A DNA stretch of 15,521 nt from Podochytrium sp. JEL0797 (taxonomy: Eukaryota > Chytridiomycota > Chytridiomycetes > Chytridiales > Chytriomycetaceae), in NCBI GenBank assembly GCA_027596195.1, contig JADGJG010000615.1:1-15521 (forward strand), given 5' to 3'. Of the stretch, positions 8,716-15,521 are shown piece after piece (positions within the stretch are counted from its first letter, which is position 1; the number at the start of each line of letters is the position of its first letter). Both the position numbers and the translations under genes were made by a program. The notes beneath the pieces were generated by a model. It did not search any database. It saw nothing but the letters and a program-made list of their open reading frames with translations, and was not told the origin of the DNA.

Positions 8716-11700
8716 ATGCTCACCACTTCAGCAGCATTCCACCTGCTTGGGGTTCCGTCGTCGGCAACAGATGATGACATCAAGAAGGCGTTCCGCAGAC
8801 TTGCGCTTCTTTACCATCCCGACAAGGGCGGATGTCACGAGAAGATGGCGAAGGTGAACGAGGTGGGTCCTTTCTTTAGCACTAGGCAGCCTCTCTAGCA
8901 AGACTAGACACGCTCTCTAGAAGACTCTCTAGAAGACTTTCTAATACGAAACTACATCTAGGCATACGAACTCCTCAACGACCCTTCCCGCCGCCACAAG
9001 ACCTTCACGCCCGACTTCTTCAATCCACAGCCACGCCAAAAGCCACAGCCACGACCCGCACCCGCCTGGAAACCTCCGCCGCCACCGCCCCGCCCAAGGA
9101 CCCCCCCTCCCCCTCCGCCGCCCCCGCTTCCCCCGCGCAACCTCACTCTCACCCAAACCATCGCGGACCCGCCCCTCGCTGCCCTGCACAAAACACACCG
9201 CACACACCTCGCCTTCTCCTGGACAAACGTGTCCAAGGCGCCCCTTGTCAACCTGACCATCCATAAGCGCCATGCACGCTCAGATCCCTACGTCGAGTGC
9301 TGGCGCGGGAAACCCACAATGCGCGAGGCAGAAGTGGTGCTCGAGAACGAGTTTGGCGATATGGAGTTTTGCATCAAGGTGCGTATCTTGCACGTCTTTT
9401 CCTCCTTGTCTCTGATTCAAAGAAAAACAGTGCGCAACTTCGCAAGCCACCTCAAACGCATCACAACCCGTCGCAACTCACATCTACTCCCCACTCATCC
9501 GTCCCTTCTTCCTTCGCTTCGACGCCCTCAAAACAGAACCCTCAGAAAACCTCAACGCGTGCATCACAACACTCCACTCCCAACGCCAACTCCTCCAAGC
9601 CCTCCCAACCCCACAATCCCTCGACAAAACCTCCAAACAACACATGTCCTTCCTCCTCGACACTCTCCTGCGCACCAAAATGGCCGACTGGAAAATCAAA
9701 TTGACCTCCAAAACAGCCGACCTCCTCAAACCCACGTCCACCTCGTCACACTCCCCAACCAAAGTATTCTGGCCCTTTATTTCAAACCGCGATTGGAAAC
9801 AACTCCCGCGTGGCCGGAAATCGCAATGGATCCGGTTCATTGAATCCATTTCTCTTGATGGCGCGTATGGCGTGCTTAACCCTCTTACTGCGTCTGCGGT
9901 CAAGAAACATATTGGGCATGTTCTTGATAAGGCCATTTCGGGACTCCGTGTTGCCCCGTTTATGATCTTGCCTTCTCACATTGTGAGGAAACCGTTTGAG
10001 AAACCGGGGTATGAATCGGATGTGCCGATTTTCGGGTGGAGGACGTTTCTGGGTGTGTATTGGGTCGTGATGACTGTGCAAGCGCAGGCGCACGAGTTTG
10101 GCGCTGAATCTGGGGAATGGACGGCCCTCGTTGAGTTTTGGTTGGATACGTGTGGCAATGCGGTTGCGGCGTTGCGGAGGGATGTGGATTTGAGGTTGGA
10201 GAGGGAAGTGAAGGCTTTGGAGGCGGAGGAGGAGATGAGGAGGCGGGAGGTGAGGGATGACTTGGAGAGGAAGGTGGATGGGTTGGAGGAAGGGTTTCGG
10301 GGTGCGTTTTCGATGAGGGATTCGGGTCTAGGTGGTGTGGGTGTGGGTGGGGTTGGTGCTGGTGCTGCCGGTTTCGGTGCTGGTGCTGCCCCTTCGGCGT
10401 TTTTTGGAGTACCTCCTGCTGCATCGGTTCCAACGGCATCGACTGCAACACCCGTTTTTGTATTTGGAGCTGGTTCATCTTCTTTCGGGGGAGGTCTTGG
10501 AGCAGCCGCACCCGCCGCAACTTCGTCGACCACGCCCCCTTCCTTCGGCGCGTCGGGGGAATCGTTTGGAGTCAATTCGTCGGTGCCTTTGACGACGCCT
10601 TCGTTTGGGGCATATACCGGATTGTTTGGAGCTCCTGCCACCCCCACACCGTCTTTCACGCAACCAACTACTCCGTTTGCTGGAATGTTTGGAACCCCAA
10701 CGCAACCTCCAGAACCGCCCACCTCGTCAGGATTGTTTGGAGTTAATGCGGACGCCACTGCGACAGCGGCCGCGTTCTCTTTTTCCGCACAGGGTGCGTC
10801 CACGCCCGTGACTGCATTCACTTCTTCTTTCGGAGGTCACACAGCGACAGGAGCTTCTTCATGTTCAAATACCCATGCGGCTTCGTCGTCGAGTGACAGT
10901 GCCACGCCGAACGGCAGTCGACCGTTTTTTGGACAACATCATCAACCCATCCCGGGCAGGTCGTTTGGCAATTCCGGGGCCACCACGAGTACTACTAGTA
11001 CCACGCCGTTGACTTTTGGACCTTTTACTTCAATCCCCGTGGCTACTCCTCCTTCGTTTGGAAACCGGGGCCCTATGACTGGATTGACTAGTGGGCCATT
11101 CACTTCGATCCCCGCGGCTACTCCTTCTTTTGCACCTAAACCGTTTGTGTTTGGAACGCAGGACCCTGTGGTTGGATTGACGAGTGGCCCGTTTACTTCA
11201 GCTCCCTCGGCGAACCCAATTCCTCCTCCTGCCTCTGCCTCGAAGCAGTTTCCGTTTGGAATGCAGGAACCAGTTGTTGGATTCACGAGTGGACCGTTTA
11301 GCGAGGTGCCGATCGCTTCTTCAGCATCCAAGCCTGCGAATCCGTTGGCTCCCACAATGAATCATTCTGGCCCTCGTACGAAACCTTTCGCTTCCGCCAA
11401 GACTAATTCCGTTCCTCCCGCGTTTGAGTTTGGCAAAATGAGTGGCAATGGGACTACTTCCGTCGCTGGTGCTACTATGTCTTTTGGAACCTCTGCTGCC
11501 GGTGGGTCATCGGGAGCGCAGCCGGCACTGCCCCACAAATTGACTAGCGGGCCGTTTAGCGACATTCCGATCGCTTCTTCAGCAACAAAGAATAGGAATC
11601 CGTTCGCTCCCACTCCTGTTGCATCAGTTCCTCCCCCCGCATTTGAGTTTGGCAAAATGAACGCTAGTGTGACTGGTTCCGTTGCTGGTGCTTCTGCATC

Positions 11701-12466
11701 TTTTGGAAACGCTGGGTCATCTGGAACACCGTTGACATTTGGACCGTTCAGCGACATTCCACGCACTAGGTCCACACCTCGTGCTTCCAAGACGACTGCT
11801 GCATCCGTTCCTCCTCCCGCGTTTGAGTTTGGCAAAATGAACGCCAACGTGACTGGTTCCGCTTCTGCTGCTGCCTCTGCGTCTTTTGGAAATGCTGGGT
11901 TGTCGGGAGCACCGCCGCCCGTTGGATTGACGTTTGGACCGTTCAGCGACATTCCACTCACCAGTTCAACAACTCGTGCTTCCACTCGTGCTGCATCGGT
12001 TCCTCCCGCGTTTGAATTTGGGAGCGTGAACGACAACGTGACTGGTTCCATCGCTGCTTCTGATGCGACTTTTCGTGCCCCCGCCGCCGCCGCATCGTCA
12101 TCCACTTGTCGCGCATCGACAAAACAACCCGTGACGAGGGTCCGCCCGCCGCGTCCGTTGACGCCGAAACCTTATTTTCCCGATGCGGTGGTGTCTGAGG
12201 TGACTTCATCGGTTCCTGTGGCGTCGCAAATTGAGTGTGAGAATGGGTTTGGTGGTGGTGGTGGTGGTGGTGCGGCGGCGGCGCGTGCGGAGGGGAGAGG
12301 TGAGAGTTGGAGTCGTGGGGTTGGGGGTCGTGGGGATACGATGCCAAGGGTGGTGGGGGGGTTGAGTTTTGATGGTGTTTGGGGTGGTGAAGGGGGTGGT
12401 GGAAAGAAGAAGACGGTGAAGGGGAAGAAGAAAGCGAGGGTTGGTGTGGAGACGGATGTGGTGTGA
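8716..12466 (+). CDS. J-domain protein fused to a nucleoporin-like FG-repeat domain (1199 aa)
   Basis: Three exons, 8716-8862, 8962-9378 and 9431-12466, join in frame (both introns phase 0, GT...AG, 99 and 52 nt). Residues 1-65 are a J-domain with the HPDK motif at 34-37, the signature that stimulates Hsp70 ATPase. A proline-rich linker (about 83-107) follows. Residues about 108-215 resemble a fibronectin type III fold: a core Trp, then EFCIKCATSQATSNASQPV, like the last two strands of FN3. A helical region (about 240-435) leads into a charged coiled coil (about 440-475). Residues 503-1128 are a low-charge, Ser/Thr/Ala/Pro-rich domain with 27 FG dipeptides (SFG, GLFG, FEFG). The C-terminal half of that domain carries LT-S/F-GPF-S/T repeats. 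The tail is Gly-rich with a basic KKKTVKGKKKAR segment, a candidate nuclear localisation signal. FG domains are known from nuclear pore proteins; the J-domain pairing is unusual. The start is the ATG opening the J-domain. Possible roles (pore chaperone, condensate chaperone) are inferred. Confidence 0.85.
11007..12055 (+). repeat. Intragenic FG/GPF repeat array
   Basis: Inside the third exon of the J-domain gene, the consensus LT(S/F)GPF(S/T)(S/D)IP occurs seven times, beginning near 11010, 11083, 11176, 11280, 11539, 11729 and 11927. From about 11421 it alternates with FEFGKM(N/S) units near 11421, 11641, 11821 and 12010 (spaced about 180-220 bp) and with SFGNAG units. Together these make a compound repeat of roughly 60-73 residues. 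The nucleotide similarity between units suggests expansion by unequal recombination or slippage. Confidence 0.75.
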
Positions 12467-12578
12467 GACTGGGGGAAACTGATTTATTATTTTTATTATT
12501 TTTCAACCTCTCCGTGTTTGTTTGTTTTAGATCATTAAAATTCATATATACATTTGGAATAATTTTAGAAAACAGATT

Positions 12579-14385
12579 TTATAATTTTAAAACTTTATTA
12601 TGTAAGTCGTATGGGCGGTAACACCAAAAATCCTGAGGATTGCATGAAAATTTCCACATATCATAAGCCGAAGGACCACCGCACCTTTGAGACGAATCTC
12701 CCGCGCAAGGCATACTACACCCTTGGCTGGATGTCGCTTCCGAGAAAGCACCAACAAACCAACACTCGTTCCCATTCTTTAAACCATACCCTGCAAGCGA
12801 GAGGAGTTCAAAATTCTCTGCCAAGACTTCTTTGGCACACAACTCTGGCGTCATGCGGTCGCTTGTGGAAACTTTTGTCACCGTTGTTCCAGTGGCGCAT
12901 TCCGCATAAGACGACGGATATCGGATGGTGCTTGGCGTCTTTGTGGTGGAAATGGTGTAGACGGAGATGCCCACGATGTAGTTTGCAGCGCCAAAATCAA
13001 AGTCGTACGCGCCTCCACACTCCTTGCTGCTGTCACCCACACACTGCATTCGACACTTTTGACTTGGCTCTTGCGGCGCTCCTGCAAGACTGTAGCCGTA
13101 AAAACACTCATCGCCGTTGAAAAGGCCAATCTTTGTCACGAGCCACGGATTGGCAGACACCCACTGGGCGCACAGCTCGGGAGTCATGTTGGGACCAAAA
13201 AAGGAATAGCCCCAATTGAATATATCCTTGTCCTCGTAACAGCCGTTGTAGGTGATAGTAGGGGTAACCGGGATGGATGTGGTAGTTTTCGTGGATGATT
13301 TGCTTGTGGCGAGGGAGGCAAGCGCAGTGGTGACGGAAGTCGTAGCGGGTGGAACGAGGGCAGCACAATCTGCAATCCGACGTGTTAACCAAAAGTCTCC
13401 TGTGCTGAGGACGGAATTCTAATGGTCCGCTTACTGGAAAGGTCGTTGGGGCGGCATGTCATCTTTTGTGTTCCCCAATCGCCTGGAGCAACGCAGCAAA
13501 CGAAGGTGGGGCTGGCGCAAGTGTCTGTAGGCGTACATGTGATCCAGTCTTGGATGTTGCCTGGCTTGGCTGCCGTAGAAGTCCCAGCAGTTGGAACTGG
13601 GACCGACGCGACGGTGGTGCTCGTCGGGAAAGGCCGGGTGGCACAATCTGATTCCGAAAAGGGTGTCAAATGATGTTGAAAAAAGAGCGTGATCAGCTTA
13701 CTCGACGAGTGGCGGCATGTTCTTTTGCTGGTCGAAACATCGTCCGGAGCGACGCAGCAAACAAAAGTGGGATCAGCACAGGTGTCTGTTGGCGCACAAT
13801 CGTTCCAGCTTTGGATTACGTTGCTGGACGCAGATGGTTTAGCAATCTGGGTGGTTGGAATTGGAGCCGAAGTGGTCGGCAAAAGTATGGCGGCACAATC
13901 TGAAGTGAAAGTCGGCGAGTCAGAAAGAGCGCGTAGTCACGCAGATATTATGCTGCATACTTACTGGAAAGGTTGTTGGGGCGGCAGGTTTTCTTACTGG
14001 TGGAAAAGTCTCCCGGAGCAACACAGCAGACGTAGCTTGGATCGGCACACGTGTCTGTTGGCCCACAGGTATTCCAGTTTGCGATTTTATTGCTTGGCGC
14101 TGGAATCTTTGTGCAGTCTAATAATAATCAAGGATTAGAAGTGGGGAGAGAGAAGGGAGTGGGGGTGGGAGAAAAGGAAAACGACAACAAACCTGAAGGT
14201 GGGCGGCACGTGGACTTTGTAGAAAGCACATCCGCTGGAGCAACGCAGCAGATATAGTTGGGATTGACACAGGAGTCGGAGGCTCCGCAGGTGTTCCAGT
14301 CAGAGATCGAGGAAGGTGCACGGCGCATTAGAACGGGCGAAGCAAAGGCGACGGCTGCGAGAGCAGCGAACACAACCAGCTGCAT
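12579..14385 (-). CDS. Secreted protein with four Cys-framework modules and two WSC domains (copy B)
   Basis: Five minus-strand exons: 14193-14385, 13965-14117, 13702-13899, 13435-13647 and 12579-13369. They give 515 aa. Intron positions, phase 1 and most lengths (75, 65, 54, 65 nt) match copy A, and intron sequences are visibly similar. The exon 1 peptides agree at 55 of 64 residues, and exon 2 peptides differ at only 3 of 50. Architecture is the same: signal peptide to about residue 16, four C-x5-C-x6-CC-x12-C-x5/7-C modules with Thr/Ser/Pro linkers, then two WSC domains. Like copy A, both WSC domains lack two of the eight usual cysteines. The C-terminus differs: after the shared FSCNPQD the ancestral stop is gone and the frame runs on to ...HNKVLKL. 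A secreted, wall- or glycan-associated role is inferred; no membrane anchor is seen. It converges on the J-domain gene with a 112-bp gap. Confidence 0.85.
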
Positions 14386-14477
14386 TTGAGGGATGTTATT
14401 TTCTGGGGGGCATGCTTGTCTGTTTGCCTGGGATTGATTTCCCAGATTGATACCCGAGGCTCTGCCAAGACTCGCTG
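14386..14477 (-). promoter_or_regulatory. Conserved leader upstream of WSC gene B
   Basis: About 14399-14477 carries the family leader (plus-strand TTTTCTGGGG, then GGATTGATTTCCCAGA, TGATACCC and later CTCGCTGC). It is closest to the leader of the decayed copy at 2742-2810. It lies immediately upstream of the ATG at 14385 and is probably 5' UTR or proximal promoter. The function is not shown. Confidence 0.4.
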
Positions 14478-14929
14478 CCCAAAAAAAGTAATTTTCTCGG
14501 CAGTGGTCACAGCGTGGACGCATAGCCACGGGGTATACCAGTCATTGCTGGGTATGAAACGAGGAGTCTCAGAAGGCAGCTAAAAAGAGAATCGATTTTC
14601 TTTACTTAGGTTTTGACAAAGTATCTGCGTCCCCTTTGCGACAGCGACTTGAATCCGGGCCGGAGCTGTTGCTTCATTTCTGGAATCGCTGCGACCGCGA
14701 CTCCAAGCCTCCTGATGCTTTTCCTCGTTCCAAGACAAATAGTCAGCAGATAAATCTGGAAGGCTGGGTTCCAATCGATTATATCCCTTTTCATCGCGAA
14801 GGCGGGCGCATAGAAGCGAAAATACGCTGATCGGTGTTGTAGCCTTGGTTCGTAATAACCTTCCGATGGTGCGGTTTACATAAATGATGAAAAAAAGGAA
14901 CAAATAATAACAAAAATATGAGGAATTTT
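14478..14929. other. Uncharacterised spacer with overlapping open frames
   Basis: No gene can be called with confidence. The plus strand is open from 14558 to the TGA at 14828-14830 (91 codons, containing PELLLHFWNRCDRD and NLEGWVPIDYIPFHREGG) but follows directly on a stop and has no ATG. The minus strand is open over 14580-14951 with an equally protein-like reading (NRLEPSLPDLSADYLSWNEE). One of them may be an exon or a relic of another gene; the sequence alone does not decide which. No tRNA or repeat was seen. Confidence 0.3.
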
Positions 14930-15100
14930 TTATTTTTGGTAAACGACACAATTATAATCCTGAGGGTTGTATGAAAATTGATAGATATCATAAGCCGAAT
15001 GACCACCGCAAGTTTGAGACAAATTTCCCGCACATGGCGCACCACACCCTTGGCTGGTAAAGGAAACGGCTGCGAGAGCAGCGAACACAACCAGCTGCAT
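14930..15100 (-). CDS. 56-aa mini-gene: signal peptide joined to the end of a WSC domain
   Basis: ATG at 15100 and TAA at 14930-14932 on the minus strand give an uninterrupted 56-codon frame. The first 15 or so residues (MQLVVFAALAAVSFT) are the signal peptide of the WSC genes. From residue 17 (QGCGAPCAGNLSQTCGG) it continues as the last third of the second WSC domain and the shared tail ...NPQDYNCVVYQK. Everything between (four modules, first WSC, most of the second and all introns) is missing, and the junction is in frame. The mature product would be about 40 residues with four cysteines. The 3' end resembles copy A more than B. It may be a functional small secreted peptide or simply a deletion pseudogene whose frame survives by chance. 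Confidence 0.5.
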   Translation of the reverse strand: MQLVVFAALAAVSFTSQGCGAPCAGNLSQTCGGHSAYDIYQFSYNPQDYNCVVYQK

Positions 15101-15256
15101 ATGAGGAATGTTTTTTTCTGGAGCCGCCTTGGCTTTCCAGCCAGATGGAGATCCTGCTTGGACAAATATTTTCGATAAGTTTGATCGCTGATCGCTTATC
15201 TCTTTCCCTGCGGAGGAATCTAGTTTTATACTAGTTCACATTTTAAAATTCTGGCA

Positions 15257-15297
15257 TTCATTTTCAACCTTTTATCGCGTCGTTCAGAGGCGTGGAC
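15257..15297 (-). pseudogene. Fragment of the coiled-coil gene's exon 2
   Basis: About 41 bp (plus-strand ATTCATTTTCAACC, then TTTTATCGCGTCGTTCAGAG) match 4426-4467 inside exon 2 of the coiled-coil gene with a few substitutions and a one-base deletion that breaks the frame. Similarity fades into a short CCGCC-rich stretch. It lies upstream of the mini-gene, in the same relative order as the coiled-coil gene lies upstream of WSC copy A, so it is likely a relic of a segmental duplication. Confidence 0.6.
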
Positions 15298-15430
15298 ACC
15301 CGCCGCCGGCACTGGATTTGGCTTTCAATTTCAGTTTAATATAACGCGACCAATCTCTCCGCCTAAAACACTTTTGCATAGAGTGATGGGGTGAAAGAAA
15401 GCTTCGTTAAAAGTGGTTCTTCCGCGATGG

Positions 15431-15431
<1 letters not shown>

Positions 15432-15521
<90 letters not shown>
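15432..15521. other. Homopolymer of 90 G at the end of the window
   Basis: The last 90 bases are all G. It ends the window and is not a telomere-type repeat. A run this long is more easily explained as a sequencing or assembly artefact (for example no-signal G calls from two-colour chemistry, or a mis-extended contig end) than as genomic sequence. The 134 bases before it (15298-15431) hold no recognisable feature. Confidence 0.85.

Noticed and set aside
9976..12105. Long minus-strand open frames (281 and 247 codons) opposite the FG-repeat exon
   Set aside because: They are shadows of a repetitive, Gly/Ala/Pro/Ser-rich coding exon. They show no splice logic or motif, and the sense frame is clearly continuous with the J-domain.
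15432..15521. Poly-G run as a telomere or regulatory homopolymer
   Set aside because: It is not a TTAGGG-type repeat and has no interspersed T or A; an artefact is simpler.
1..15521. CRISPR arrays, insertion sequences, rRNA or tRNA genes
   Set aside because: No regularly spaced repeats, terminal inverted repeats with a transposase, or tRNA-like cloverleaf sequences were seen. The intron-rich genes indicate a eukaryote.

Overview
This window looks like nuclear DNA of an early-diverging, probably zoosporic (chytrid-type) fungus. The genes carry short spliceosomal introns of about 54-99 nt with GT...AG ends. Two encode secreted proteins with fungal WSC domains, intergenic gaps are small, and one gene encodes a long coiled-coil protein of the kind common in flagellated cells. 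The chytrid placement is inference: no rRNA or other marker is present. All gene models were spliced by eye from reading-frame continuity.

Layout. A secreted four-module/two-WSC protein gene (copy A) lies on the minus strand at 161-1956. A spacer follows with a decayed 5' end of the same family (2592-2660 plus leader). Two minus-strand genes come next: a 546-aa coiled-coil protein (2933-4904) and a 687-aa protein I do not recognise (4998-7293), only 97 nt apart. The spacer at 7294-8715 holds a diverged tandem direct repeat. On the plus strand, 8716-12466, a three-exon gene encodes a 1199-aa protein with a J-domain, proline-rich linker, FN3-like segment, coiled coil and a nucleoporin-like FG-repeat domain. 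It converges, with a 112-bp gap, on the second secreted WSC gene (copy B, 12579-14385, minus). Beyond that are an ambiguous open region, a 56-aa mini-gene (14930-15100) joining the family's signal peptide directly to the last half of its second WSC domain, a scrap of the coiled-coil gene's exon 2 (15257-15297), and a terminal run of 90 G that is probably a sequencing or assembly artefact.

How the genes relate. Copies A and B share exon number, intron phase and much intron sequence, so they are recent duplicates. The mini-gene, the decayed 5' end and the coiled-coil scrap show that the locus has undergone repeated segmental duplication and deletion. The WSC proteins are probably wall or surface proteins built from cysteine-framework beads and WSC modules. 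The J-domain/FG-repeat protein is the most unusual object: it places an Hsp70-recruiting J-domain on the same chain as a phase-separating, transport-receptor-binding type of sequence.
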